A DNA stretch of 8,766 nucleotides, taken from NCBI GenBank assembly GCA_021783895.1, contig JAJXTJ010000028.1, forward strand, positions 1-8,766, given 5' to 3'. The DNA comes from Pseudomonadota bacterium. Its GTDB lineage: Bacteria; Pseudomonadota; Gammaproteobacteria; Burkholderiales; Sulfuricellaceae. Below are positions 1 through 7,272 of the stretch, piece by piece. Made by a program: the position numbers and the translations under genes. Numbering within the stretch: the stretch's first letter is position 1; each line of letters starts with the position of its first letter. The notes below the pieces were generated by a model that saw only the letters and a list, made by a program, of their open reading frames with translations, searched no databases and was not told the DNA's origin.

Positions 1-1
1 T

Positions 2-637
2 CATGTTAGTCCCATCCTGCTTTATTTCCAGCCTTTTCAGGAAGCTCATGCCGAGCAGCACGTAGGGCATGCTGCTTTCCTGCACCAGACCGTCCACCTG
101 GTTCAGCGTGAGATTGCCTATTCTCACCGTGTCGAGGGTGACGTGGTAGGCCGGAACTACGCCGTTTGCGGTGGAAACCCTGCCACGTTCGCCGTTGAGG
201 TAGGAAATCCCGAGCCGCTTCGCTTCATCTTTACCCATCGATACCATGGACGCTCCGGTATCCACGACCATGCGCGCGCTGGTGCCATCGATGCTGCCGG
301 TGGTGATGAAATGGCCCTGGAAATCGGCGGTCAGGACTGCTTTCTGGTTACCGCCGCCTTCGGCGGACGGGATGGATGCGCTCTTGCCCATGCCCAGATT
401 CTGGCGCTTGCCGTCGATCTCCAGCATGGCGGTTGTGGAATCGGAGCTGATCAGCTTGACGCCTTCCGGCGAGGTTTCGCCAGCAGCCATTACATGATAC
501 TTGCCGCCATTGATGCTGACCATGGCTTTGCCGTTGAACAGGCCGGCCACGTTGACTTCGGTAGCAAGGACACTGCTTGCAACGCATAATGGAATAGCGA
601 GGCCGATCAGGTTAGAATAACGCCATGCTAAACTCAT
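2..637 (-). CDS. Secreted retropepsin-like aspartic protease (TIGR02281-type clan AA), 3' end cut by window edge
   Basis: The frame is open from ATG at 637 to the left edge (212 codons visible) and its stop lies outside the window. Residues 1-25 look like a cleavable signal peptide: a hydrophobic stretch LIGLAIPLCVASSVLA, then TEV. Residues about 26-90 (VNVAGLFNGKAMVSINGG and following) match the N-terminal part usual in this family. The retropepsin active site is VVDTGASMVSMG, with catalytic Asp at residue 126. The C-terminal LLGMSFLKRLEIKQDG is the flap/second conserved motif, so only a few residues are probably missing. The start is supported by an AAGGAAA ribosome binding site about 6 bases upstream. 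It is probably a periplasmic or envelope protein that works as a homodimer, as single-Asp retropepsins do; the substrate is unknown. It is divergent from the amidotransferase gene, with 17 bp between the starts. Family call confident, role inferred. Confidence 0.85.
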   Translation of the reverse strand, partial: MSLAWRYSNLIGLAIPLCVASSVLATEVNVAGLFNGKAMVSINGGKYHVMAAGETSPEGVKLISSDSTTAMLEIDGKRQNLGMGKSASIPSAEGGGNQKAVLTADFQGHFITTGSIDGTSARMVVDTGASMVSMGKDEAKRLGISYLNGERGRVSTANGVVPAYHVTLDTVRIGNLTLNQVDGLVQESSMPYVLLGMSFLKRLEIKQDGTNM

Positions 638-654
638 CAGAATTTCCTTAGATC

Positions 655-1371
655 ATGCATATCATGAAACCGGTTGCGATTTTTCGCCATGCGCTTAGCG
701 AGGGGCCAGGCTATTTTGCCACATTTCTCGATAATCACGGTATACCCTGGCGGCTGTTCAAAGTCGATGCCGGTGACGCGTTGCCGAACGATGTCATGCA
801 GTTCAGCGGCCTCGTGTTCATGGGCGGACCGATGAGCGTGAACGACGACTTGCCGTGGATACCCCATTCCCTGGAATTGATCCGGCAGGCGGCGCAGGCC
901 GATATTCCCGTGCTTGGGCACTGTCTCGGCGGGCAGTTGATGGCCAAGGCCCTGGGCGGTGTTGTCGGCAGGAACCCGGTCAAGGAAATCGGCTGGGGCG
1001 AGGTGGCGGTTGCGGACAATGCCACGGCCAAGATCTGGTTCGGTGAGACCAAAAAATTCGATGCCTTTCACTGGCATGGCGAGACCTTCACGATTCCGTC
1101 CGGCGCTACCGGCATTCTGGGTAACGCACACTGTGCCAACCAGGCGTTCGCCTTGGGCAAGAATCTGGGCTTGCAATGCCATATCGAAATGACCGAAGAG
1201 ATGGTGCGGGAATGGTGTGCGTTGGGTGAGGGAGAAATCGCCTCCGCCAGCGCCAGCCCGGCAGTGCAGCAACCGGCGAAAATCCTGGAAAACCTGGCGG
1301 AGCGCGTGAGGACATTGAATTCCGCCGCACAAAAAACCTATAAAAAGTGGATTGAAGGGCTGGTGCGTTAG
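655..1371 (+). CDS. Class I glutamine amidotransferase-like protein (GATase1, GuaA-N/YfeJ-like)
   Basis: This 238-residue protein has the complete class I glutaminase triad. The nucleophile is Cys90 in GHCLGGQL, and His176 and Glu178 lie in QCHIEMT. The oxyanion-side GGP motif is at 57-59 (FMGGPMSVND), and HWHGETF at 139-145 is typical of the stand-alone group. No synthetase domain is fused, so it should hydrolyse glutamine or a related gamma-glutamyl compound in the cytoplasm. The acceptor cannot be named. The start is uncertain: ATG at 655 or in-frame ATG at 664 (MKPVAIFRH) are both plausible, and neither has a good Shine-Dalgarno sequence, since the purine-rich site in the gap belongs to the opposite gene. 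The C-terminal 40 residues are a charged helical tail. It is the only plus-strand gene here and is convergent with the DJ-1 gene. Confidence 0.85.
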   Translation: MHIMKPVAIFRHALSEGPGYFATFLDNHGIPWRLFKVDAGDALPNDVMQFSGLVFMGGPMSVNDDLPWIPHSLELIRQAAQADIPVLGHCLGGQLMAKALGGVVGRNPVKEIGWGEVAVADNATAKIWFGETKKFDAFHWHGETFTIPSGATGILGNAHCANQAFALGKNLGLQCHIEMTEEMVREWCALGEGEIASASASPAVQQPAKILENLAERVRTLNSAAQKTYKKWIEGLVR

Positions 1372-1399
1372 CCGGAATTATCCTGGAAACCGCAGTTCA

Positions 1400-1532
1400 A
1401 ACCACAGAGGTCGCAGAGAACACAGAGAGAACAGTGGGTTACGGCCAGCCCCTTTTGTACCACATGGGTGGCCGGCGACGATGCATTAAGCTTTTGTTTT
1501 TCCCCCGAGAACTCCGTGTTCTCTGTGGCTAA
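1400..1532. repeat. Inverted repeat with tandem CACAGAG-type units (element 1)
   Basis: The left arm (1400-1432) is three 9-nt units of the form NNCACRGRG: ACCACAGAG, GTCGCAGAG, AACACAGAG. The right arm, read on the minus strand from about 1530, has GCCACAGAG and AACACGGAG. The best pairing is 1412-1427 against the complement of the right arm (14 of 16 positions). A smaller imperfect hairpin, GGCCAGCCC/GGGTGGCC (1443-1473), lies in the long loop, and TAAGCTTTT occurs at 1487 and again at 1534. The element fills most of the 226-bp gap between two convergent genes, 28 bp after the amidotransferase stop. It could act as a bidirectional terminator or be a non-autonomous repeat element. It is less regular than the other copies, which suggests an older copy. 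Confidence 0.7.
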
Positions 1533-1559
1533 CTAAGCTTTTCAGGATTATTCATCCGG

Positions 1560-1590
1560 TAGGGTGCGCCGTGCGCACCATGGTGCGTGG
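1560..1590. repeat. GTGCGC palindrome at the 3' end of the DJ-1 family gene
   Basis: Two overlapping inverted repeats are visible. GGTGCGC (1563-1569) pairs with GCGCACC (1573-1579) over a 3-nt loop, and CGCACCATGGTGCG (1574-1587) is a perfect palindrome. The two structures share bases and exclude each other. The element begins 8 bases after the stop of the minus-strand DJ-1 gene (stop at 1598). No U-run follows on that strand, so it is not a standard intrinsic terminator. Short GGTGCGC...GCGCACC palindromes are common between genes in betaproteobacteria, so this is probably another dispersed repeat. Confidence 0.55.
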
Positions 1591-1597
1591 AATGCGC

Positions 1598-2140
1598 CTA
1601 CCGCTGCAAGCCGGCTTCGACTTCATCCCGCCGGGCCTTCCCGACCAGAACCTCGATCAGTTCCAGGGCGAAATCCATCGCCGTGCCCGGGCCGCGCGAG
1701 GTGATGACCTTGCTGTCCCTGACCACCGGATCGTTTTTGCAGGCGACGCTGGGCAGGTTGTCGACGAAGCCGGGATAGCTGGTCGCCGATTTCCCCGCCA
1801 GCAGGCCGGCTTCTGCCAGCACGGCGGGTGCGGCGCAGATGGCGCAGGTGTATTTGCCCTCACGGGCCATTTTTTGCAGCAGGGCGATGATGCGGGGATC
1901 GTTCTTCAGATGGATCATGCCGGGCATGCCGCCGGGCAGCGCGATCATGTCGAATTCCTGCGCCAGCGCTTCGTCCAGAGTGGTGTCTGCGATCAGGCGG
2001 ACGCCGCGGCTGGCGGTCACCGGCTGATCGTCGAGCCCGGCAGAGACAACCTCGATTCTGGCGCGGCGCAGCAGGTCGATAATGGTGACGGCTTCGACTT
2101 CTTCGCAGCCCTGGGCGAGGGGAACGAGGACTTTAGGCAT
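1598..2140 (-). CDS. DJ-1/PfpI family protein, YajL-like
   Basis: The 180-residue protein begins MPKVLVPLAQGCEEVEAV and is close in length and sequence pattern to E. coli YajL. The conserved acid is Glu16 in GCEEVE. The nucleophile-elbow cysteine is Cys102 in AICAAPAVL. LPGGMPG (68-74) and TSRGPGTAMDFAL (147-159) are the other family blocks. YajL/DJ-1 proteins are cytoplasmic and linked to oxidative stress and covalent chaperone or deglycase activity. Older annotations call them ThiJ, but a thiamine role is not supported. The start is set at ATG 2140. An in-frame GTG at 2161 would begin inside the neighbouring repeat and add seven residues not expected in the family. The ribosome binding site is weak (AAAAAGAAC). 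It lies 87 bp after yajQ, with a repeat between, and may be its last co-transcribed gene. Confidence 0.85.
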   Translation of the reverse strand: MPKVLVPLAQGCEEVEAVTIIDLLRRARIEVVSAGLDDQPVTASRGVRLIADTTLDEALAQEFDMIALPGGMPGMIHLKNDPRIIALLQKMAREGKYTCAICAAPAVLAEAGLLAGKSATSYPGFVDNLPSVACKNDPVVRDSKVITSRGPGTAMDFALELIEVLVGKARRDEVEAGLQR

Positions 2141-2155
2141 ATTCAAGTTCTTTTT

Positions 2156-2222
2156 AACCACAGAGACACAGAGAAAAGCAAGAACATGGGGTTTCTCTGT
2201 GCCTCTGTGTCTCTGTGGTGAA
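2156..2222. repeat. Inverted repeat with tandem CACAGAG units (element 2), yajQ 3' end
   Basis: The left arm (2157-2176) reads ACCACAGAG, ACACAGAG, AAA. The right arm, on the minus strand from 2219, reads ACCACAGAG, ACACAGAG, GCACAGAG, AAA: the same string with one extra 8-nt unit. The outer 17 bases of the arms (2157-2173 and 2203-2219) are perfectly complementary. The loop is about 15-30 nt depending on the register used. The element begins 8 bp after the yajQ stop (2228) and ends 16 bp before the DJ-1 start. It could form a strong hairpin in the transcript and act as a processing or stability element. There is no canonical U-run on the yajQ strand apart from a few U residues. Confidence 0.85.
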
Positions 2223-2227
2223 AGGTT

Positions 2228-2713
2228 TTAATCCCGGAAATTCTGGAATTGCAGCGGGAAATCGGTGATGGACTTCTTTATCAGCGTGATGGTTTCCTGC
2301 AATACATCCCGCTTCGCCCCGGTGACGCGCACGGCCTCGCCCTGGATGCTGGCCTGAACCTTGAGCTTGGAATCCTTGATCAGCCTGACGATTTTCTTCG
2401 CCAGTTCGGTTTCCACACCGGTCTTGACGGTAACAGTCTGCTTGACCTTGTTGCCGCTGATTTTCTCGACCTTGCCCTTGTCCAGGCAGCTCACATCGAT
2501 GTTGCGCTTGCCGAAGGTCTGGTTGACGATGTCGAGCACCTGTTCCAGCTTGAAGTTGTCGTCGGCATAGATCGTCAGCACATATTCCGCCTGATCGGCG
2601 CGCGTATCCGAACCCTTGAAATCGAAGCGGCCGGTGATGACCTTGTTGACCTGGTCAACGGCGTTGCGCAATTCCTGCTTGTCCACTTCGGAAACGATGT
2701 CGAATGTCGGCAT
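2228..2713 (-). CDS. yajQ: YajQ family cyclic-di-GMP/nucleotide-binding protein
   Basis: The 161-residue product starts [19 protein letters not shown] and ends LQFQNFRD, which is the standard full length and both ends of the YajQ (DUF520) family. It has the two ferredoxin-like halves of the fold: residues about 1-90 with [13 protein letters not shown], and about 91-161 with [19 protein letters not shown]. Family members bind nucleotides or RNA. In Xanthomonas a YajQ homologue is a c-di-GMP effector that works with a LysR-type regulator; whether that holds here is inference. The start is supported by a strong AAAGGGGAG site 7 bases upstream. The ppnP stop is 13 bp upstream and sits next to that site, so the two genes are almost certainly one operon and may be translationally coupled. 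Confidence 0.93.
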   Translation of the reverse strand: MPTFDIVSEVDKQELRNAVDQVNKVITGRFDFKGSDTRADQAEYVLTIYADDNFKLEQVLDIVNQTFGKRNIDVSCLDKGKVEKISGNKVKQTVTVKTGVETELAKKIVRLIKDSKLKVQASIQGEAVRVTGAKRDVLQETITLIKKSITDFPLQFQNFRD

Positions 2714-2726
2714 GGCTGACTCCCCT

Positions 2727-3062
2727 TTAACCCGCGCAGCAGGTGGATTCGGTGATGAAGTGGCAGACGTAGTCCAGCATCTCCACGGTTTCGATATCGA
2801 AGCTGGTGTTGCCCGGCACGCTGAAGCTCTCGCCCGCCTTATAGGTTTTCCAGTCTTTCCCGCCTGCCAGTTTCACCTTGCAGACACCTGCATTAATCTC
2901 CATCAGCTCCGGCAGGCCGGTGTTGAAAGTGAGGCTGCCCGGGAAAATCACGCCGACGGTCTTCTTGGCGCCGTCGGGGAACAGTACCGTGTGGGAAATG
3001 CACTTGCCGTCGAAGTAGACGTTGGCTTTCTTGATGACGCTGACATTGTCGAACTGGGGCAT
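2727..3062 (-). CDS. ppnP: Pyrimidine/purine nucleoside phosphorylase PpnP (YaiE/DUF1255 cupin)
   Basis: This 111-residue single-domain cupin carries the family blocks [17 protein letters not shown] (about 36-52), [12 protein letters not shown] (54-65), [18 protein letters not shown] (71-88) and a YVCHF end. E. coli PpnP is shorter (94 residues); the extra residues here are an N-terminal MPQFDNVSV extension and a C-terminal ESTCCAG tail. The enzyme phosphorolyses several nucleosides to free base and ribose 1-phosphate in the cytoplasm. The start is ATG 3062, preceded by AAGGAAAA. A longer frame from 3107 would begin inside the repeat upstream and is rejected. It leads yajQ by 13 bp. It is about 100 bp from argG across a repeat, and an AT-rich stretch at 3063-3095 (TTGTTAATATTAAGTATAAGG on the minus strand, split by no gene) may hold its promoter, though I cannot place good -35/-10 boxes. 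Confidence 0.9.
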   Translation of the reverse strand: MPQFDNVSVIKKANVYFDGKCISHTVLFPDGAKKTVGVIFPGSLTFNTGLPELMEINAGVCKVKLAGGKDWKTYKAGESFSVPGNTSFDIETVEMLDYVCHFITESTCCAG

Positions 3063-3091
3063 GATTTTCCTTATACTTAATATTAACAAAA

Positions 3092-3164
3092 TTAGCCACG
3101 GGGGCACGGGGAAAACGAGGATTTTTGAACTGGTTTTCCCCGTGAACCCCGTGTGCCCCGTGGT

Positions 3165-3168
<4 letters not shown>
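3092..3168. repeat. Inverted repeat with tandem CACGGGG units (element 3), argG 3' end
   Basis: The left arm (3096-3116) reads CCACGGGG, GCACGGGG, AAAAC. The right arm, on the minus strand from 3163, reads CCACGGGG, CACACGGGG, TTCACGGGG, AAAAC. As in the element at 2156-2222, one arm has two units and the other three, and both arms end in an A-rich inner edge. The loop is about 16 nt. The argG stop TAA (3167-3165) lies directly outside the right arm, separated from its first CCAC by one base. The hairpin would form within the first 75 nt after argG and is followed on that strand by TAATTTTG, so it could also terminate transcription. Confidence 0.85.
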
Positions 3169-4388
<1,220 letters not shown>

Positions 4389-4398
4389 TGGTATCTCC

Positions 4399-4475
4399 GT
4401 GAGGGGAGAGGGGTGAAGGGTGAGGGGTATCCACGAGGGTTTTGCCCCTCACGCCTCACGCCTTACGCCTCACCC
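4399..4475. repeat. Inverted repeat with tandem heptamer GTGAGGG/GTGAGGC units (element 4), argF-argG gap
   Basis: The left arm (4399-4426) is four heptamers: GTGAGGG, GAGAGGG, GTGAAGG, GTGAGGG. The right arm read on the minus strand (4473 down to about 4444) is GTGAGGC, GTAAGGC, GTGAGGC, GTGAGGG. The loop (about 4427-4443) includes TATCCACGAGGG. The last right-arm unit carries the argF stop: TGA at 4472-4470 is part of GTGAGGC. The element fills nearly all of the 81-bp argF-argG gap and ends about 10 bp before the argG start, on top of its ribosome binding region (GGAGATACC). Folding of this hairpin in mRNA could therefore lower argG translation or processively separate the messages; that is inference. 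Confidence 0.8.
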
Positions 4476-5390
4476 GTTGATTTTGCCCAGCAGCAAATAT
4501 TCCATCAGCGCTTTCTGGGTATGCAGCCGGTTCTCCGCTTCGTCCCACACCACGCTCTGCGGGCCGTCGATCACTTCCGCAGCGACCTCTTCGCCACGGT
4601 GGGCGGGCAGGCAGTGCATGAACAGGGCGTCGGGCTTGGCGCGGCGCATCATGTCGGCATCCACCTGCCAGTCTTCGAAATCGCGTTTGCGTTCTTCGTT
4701 CTCGGCCTCGAAGCCCATGCTGGTCCACACGTCGGTGGTGACGAGATCGGCGTTGCGCGCGGCTTCCATCGGGTCGGTGAATTCCTCGTAGTGGTCGGTG
4801 CCGTACAGCCCGGCGCGCTCCGGCTCGACTTCGTAGCCGGGCGGGGTCGAGACGTGGACGTGGAAATCCAGTACCTCGGCAGCTTGCAGCCAGGTGTTGC
4901 AGACGTTGTTGGAGTCGCCGATCCATGCCACCGTCTTGCCACGGATTGAGCCGCGCTGTTCGATGTAGGTATAGATGTCGGCCATGATCTGGCACGGGTG
5001 GTATTCGTTGGTCAGGCCGTTGATGACCGGCACGCGCGAATTGGCGGCGAAGCGTTCGACGATTTCCTGCTCGAAAGTGCGGATCATCACGATGTCGCTC
5101 ATGCGCGAGATGACTTGGGCGGCGTCCTCCACCGGCTCGCCGCGACCGAGTTGAGAGTCGCGGGTGTTGAGGTAGATGGCGCTGCCGCCGAGCTGCTGTA
5201 TGCCGGCCTCGAACGACAGCCGGGTGCGCGTGCTCGCCTTCTCGAAAATCATCACCAGCGTGCGGTCATGCAGCGGGTGGTAGGTCTGGTAAGCCTTGAA
5301 CTGTTCCTTGATCCGGCGCGTGCGCTCGAACAGGTATTCGTACTCATCGCGGGTCAGGTCATTGAATTGCAGGAAATGTTTGATCTGCAT
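4470..5390 (-). CDS. argF: Ornithine carbamoyltransferase
   Basis: The 306-residue enzyme transfers the carbamoyl group of carbamoyl phosphate to ornithine, giving citrulline. The carbamoyl-phosphate site is STRTR (53-57), with HPCQ at 131-134. The ornithine-binding SMG loop is in DVWTSMG (220-226), and the catalytic cysteine is in HCLPAHRG (259-266). The length is that of the anabolic enzyme. I chose ATG 5390 (MQIKHFLQF), which matches the usual N terminus and has GGTGG about 7 bases upstream. ATG at 5402 adds four residues and has no ribosome binding site. It starts 19 bp after the argD stop, so the two are one operon. The stop codon is contributed by the repeat element downstream. Confidence 0.97.
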   Translation of the reverse strand: MQIKHFLQFNDLTRDEYEYLFERTRRIKEQFKAYQTYHPLHDRTLVMIFEKASTRTRLSFEAGIQQLGGSAIYLNTRDSQLGRGEPVEDAAQVISRMSDIVMIRTFEQEIVERFAANSRVPVINGLTNEYHPCQIMADIYTYIEQRGSIRGKTVAWIGDSNNVCNTWLQAAEVLDFHVHVSTPPGYEVEPERAGLYGTDHYEEFTDPMEAARNADLVTTDVWTSMGFEAENEERKRDFEDWQVDADMMRRAKPDALFMHCLPAHRGEEVAAEVIDGPQSVVWDEAENRLHTQKALMEYLLLGKING

Positions 5391-5409
5391 AGGTGCCACC
5401 ATGGGCGCA

Positions 5410-6585
5410 TTATTTTTGCGCGAGAAAACTCTTGATCAGCGGCGCGAGCATGTCCACCACCTGCTGTGCCTCGTCGCGCTTCATGACCAGCGGCGGCAGG
5501 AGACGTATCACGCTGTCCGCCGTAACGTTGATAATCAGGCCTTGCGCCAGCGCCAGCTTGACCAGATCGCCGCAGGAACGGTCCAGCTCGACGCCGATCA
5601 TCAGCCCGGCGCCGCGTACCTCGACAACGCCGGTCGTGCCTGCCAGTTGAGTTCTCAAGCCGTCGCAGATGAACGCGCCGATTTCAGCGGCCTGCTTGCA
5701 CAGGTCCTGTTCCTCGACCGCTGCCAGCGTCGCCAGCGCGGCAGCGCAGGCAAGCGGGTTGCCGCCGAAGGTGGAGCCGTGGTTGCCGGGTTTGAATACA
5801 TCGGCGGCAACGCCTTTCGCCAGACAGGCGCCGATTGGCACGCCCGAACCGAGGCTTTTCGCCAGGGTCATGACGTCGGGGGTGATGCCGGTCTGCTGGA
5901 AAGCGAACAGGGAGCCGGTGCGACCGATGCCGGTCTGCACCTCGTCCAGCATCAGCAGCCAGCCGTGGCTGTTGCAGATGCGGCGCAGCTCTTGCAGGTA
6001 GGCGGGGGGCGGTACCTGGATGCCGCCTTCGCCCTGCACCGGTTCGACCAGGATGGCGACAATGTTCTTGTTGTGCCCGGCGATCTGGTTGATCGAGGCG
6101 ATATCGTTGTAGGGTACGCGCACGAAGCCGCTCACCAGAGGCTCGAATCCGGCCTGCACCTTGCGGCTGCCGGTAGCGGTCAGCGTCGCCATGGTGCGGC
6201 CGTGGAAACTTTTCTCCATCACGATGATGGCGGGGCTGTCGATGCCCTTGTTGTGGCCATAAAGGCGGGCCAGCTTGATCGCGGCTTCGTTGGCTTCGGC
6301 GCCGGAGTTGCACAGGAACACCTTGTCCATGCCGGCCAATTGCGCCAGCTTGGTGCCCAGTTGTTCCTGTTTGGGGATCCGGTACAGGTTGGAGGTGTGG
6401 ATCAGCGTCTTCGCCTGTTCGCAGATCGCCCGGGTCAGTTTCGGATGGGCATGCCCCAGACCGTTGACGGCGACGCCGGCGACCGCATCAAGATAGCGTT
6501 TGCCTTGTTCGTCCCAAAGCCACACGCCTTCACCGCGGGTAAATGCGACGGGCAATCTGGCATAGGTGTTCATTAAATGTGACAT
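5410..6585 (-). CDS. argD: Acetylornithine aminotransferase (class III PLP enzyme)
   Basis: The 391-residue enzyme converts N-acetylglutamate semialdehyde to N2-acetylornithine with glutamate as amino donor. Many ArgD proteins also serve lysine synthesis as succinyldiaminopimelate aminotransferase. Fold type I landmarks are all present: the phosphate-binding NSGAEANE (93-100), FHGRT (128-132), PLP-ring contact DEVQTG (214-219) and the Schiff-base lysine Lys243 in TLAKSLGSG. STFGGNPLA and the C-terminal RLLPPL are also intact. The start MSHLMNTYAR at 6585 matches the usual betaproteobacterial N terminus. The in-frame ATG at 6573 is the alternative, and neither has a strong ribosome binding site. 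It is the first gene of argD-argF-argG. About 300 bp separates it from rpsT, and its promoter is only tentatively placed. Confidence 0.96.
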   Translation of the reverse strand: MSHLMNTYARLPVAFTRGEGVWLWDEQGKRYLDAVAGVAVNGLGHAHPKLTRAICEQAKTLIHTSNLYRIPKQEQLGTKLAQLAGMDKVFLCNSGAEANEAAIKLARLYGHNKGIDSPAIIVMEKSFHGRTMATLTATGSRKVQAGFEPLVSGFVRVPYNDIASINQIAGHNKNIVAILVEPVQGEGGIQVPPPAYLQELRRICNSHGWLLMLDEVQTGIGRTGSLFAFQQTGITPDVMTLAKSLGSGVPIGACLAKGVAADVFKPGNHGSTFGGNPLACAAALATLAAVEEQDLCKQAAEIGAFICDGLRTQLAGTTGVVEVRGAGLMIGVELDRSCGDLVKLALAQGLIINVTADSVIRLLPPLVMKRDEAQQVVDMLAPLIKSFLAQK

Positions 6586-6634
6586 ATAGATGAGCTGTTA
6601 CTGCTTTTTCAGAGTTGGACAAATGGCAGCGCGA

Positions 6635-6671
6635 AAAATATAAATGCACACGGCGGCATCAGCCGCCGTGT
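6635..6671 (-). terminator. Hairpin followed by U-rich stretch, about 60 bp before argD
   Basis: A perfect 10-bp stem, ACACGGCGGC (6648-6657) with GCCGCCGTGT (6662-6671), closes a 4-nt ATCA loop. On the minus strand the stem is followed by GCATTTATATTTTT, which is U-rich but begins two bases after the stem. It could terminate readthrough from rpsT or end a short leader transcript before argD. On the plus strand only TAAAACG follows, so it is directional. A second, stronger-looking rpsT terminator exists upstream, so this one may serve a different transcript. Confidence 0.5.
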
Positions 6672-6716
6672 AAAACGTGAAACCCGCGAAGCGGACCGTT
6701 CGGTACGCTCGAAAGC

Positions 6717-6748
6717 ATTATATTTAGCCAAACAACGGATACTTGCAA
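6717..6748 (-). promoter_or_regulatory. argD: Tentative promoter upstream of argD
   Basis: The minus strand has a perfect TATAAT at 6722-6717. The nearest -35-like hexamer, TTGCAA at 6748-6743, is 20 bp away, longer than the usual 16-18, so this is weak as a sigma70 promoter. It lies between the rpsT terminator and argD, where an arginine-operon promoter is needed, and no better candidate is visible in the gap. Transcription would start near 6710 and meet the hairpin at 6648-6671 after about 40 nt. I see no convincing palindromic ARG box (ArgR operator) around it. Confidence 0.3.
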
Positions 6749-6803
6749 GAGAAATTTGCCCTTCAAGCCAGCCTCAAGGCGTGGCAGGCAGGTGCGGTCA
6801 AGC

Positions 6804-6840
6804 CAAAATAAATGCCCGGCTAGCTAAAGGCTGCCGGGCA
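6804..6840 (-). terminator. rpsT: Intrinsic terminator of rpsT
   Basis: The minus strand has an 8-bp GC-rich stem, TGCCCGGC with GCCGGGCA (6840-6833 and 6820-6813). It is extended by an inner AGC/GCT pairing with one bulged base, then TTTATTTTGG follows. The stem begins about 46 nt after the rpsT stop (6886). It has the stem and U-run layout of a Rho-independent terminator, although the U-run is interrupted by one A. Confidence 0.65.
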
Positions 6841-6885
6841 AGCAAACGGGCGCGGCAGCAGGTGCTGCGGCGTGGCTGGCCTGTT

Positions 6886-7152
6886 TTAAGGGGCCATCGC
6901 TTTGACGGCTGCGTTCAAACGGCTCTTGTGGCGTGAAGCTTTGTTCTTGTGCACGACTTTCTTGTCGGCGATGCTGTCGATAACGCTAACCGACTCCAGG
7001 TAAACCGCCTTGGCAGCTTCCTTGTCGCCAGCTTCAACAGCCTTGATCACCTTCTTGACCGCAGTGCGGAACTCGGAACGCTGGCTGGTGTTGTGCTCGC
7101 GCTGCTTGTCGGACTGTTTTGCACGCTTTCTGGCTTGTGCGCTGTTTGCCAT
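6886..7152 (-). CDS. rpsT: 30S ribosomal protein S20
   Basis: The 88-residue basic protein starts [20 protein letters not shown] and contains the S20 pattern [22 protein letters not shown], ending [13 protein letters not shown]20 binds 16S rRNA early in 30S assembly and forms a bundle of three long helices; in E. coli it represses its own translation. The start is ATG 7152, with an AAGGAG site 7 bases upstream. A longer frame starting at 7200 is rejected because it would begin upstream of the expected transcript start. The gene is monocistronic: it has its own promoter (7200-7228) and terminator (6804-6840). Length and composition are normal for the family. Confidence 0.96.
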   Translation of the reverse strand: MANSAQARKRAKQSDKQREHNTSQRSEFRTAVKKVIKAVEAGDKEAAKAVYLESVSVIDSIADKKVVHKNKASRHKSRLNAAVKAMAP

Positions 7153-7199
7153 TGATGAAACTCCTTGGATATTACTCTGCGGGGCAGACGAAACGCGCA

Positions 7200-7228
7200 A
7201 TAATACTTTTCTTTCGTTGGGTTGGCAA
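7200..7228 (-). promoter_or_regulatory. rpsT: Sigma70-type promoter of rpsT
   Basis: On the minus strand TTGCCA (7228-7223) and TATTAT (7205-7200) are separated by exactly 17 bp. This is the best promoter match in the window. The start point would be near 7193, giving a leader of about 40 nt that includes the AAGGAG site. The promoter begins 45 bp after the stop of the upstream DUF6600 gene, and no hairpin terminator is visible between the two. Confidence 0.75.
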
Positions 7229-7272
7229 GGGTGGCGACAGCTTCATGATGTTGGTCATGTGCAATCAACGGG

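Noticed and set aside
637..1332. 231-codon minus-strand frame over the amidotransferase gene
   Set aside because: The plus-strand protein has the full Cys-His-Glu triad. The minus frame has no recognisable features.
1571..2221. 216-codon plus-strand frame ending in HRDTEKSKNMGFLCASVSLW
   Set aside because: The ending is the translation of the CACAGAG repeat and the rest is antisense to the DJ-1 gene. It is not a gene.
5296..6576. 426-codon open frame on the plus strand, opposite argD
   Set aside because: It is a mirror of argD rich in His, Gln and Gly, with no family motif. ArgD on the other strand has every catalytic landmark.
6659..6718. 19-codon arginine attenuation leader peptide before argD
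   Set aside because: It has only one Arg codon and no ribosome binding site, and its ATG overlaps the -10 box of the only nearby promoter candidate. It is kept only as a side note in the argD leader finding.
6586..6885. tRNA, riboswitch or ARG-box operator in the rpsT-argD gap
   Set aside because: No cloverleaf with a TTCRANNY loop and CCA-side acceptor could be drawn, no known riboswitch core was recognised, and no 18-bp ArgR-type palindrome was found.
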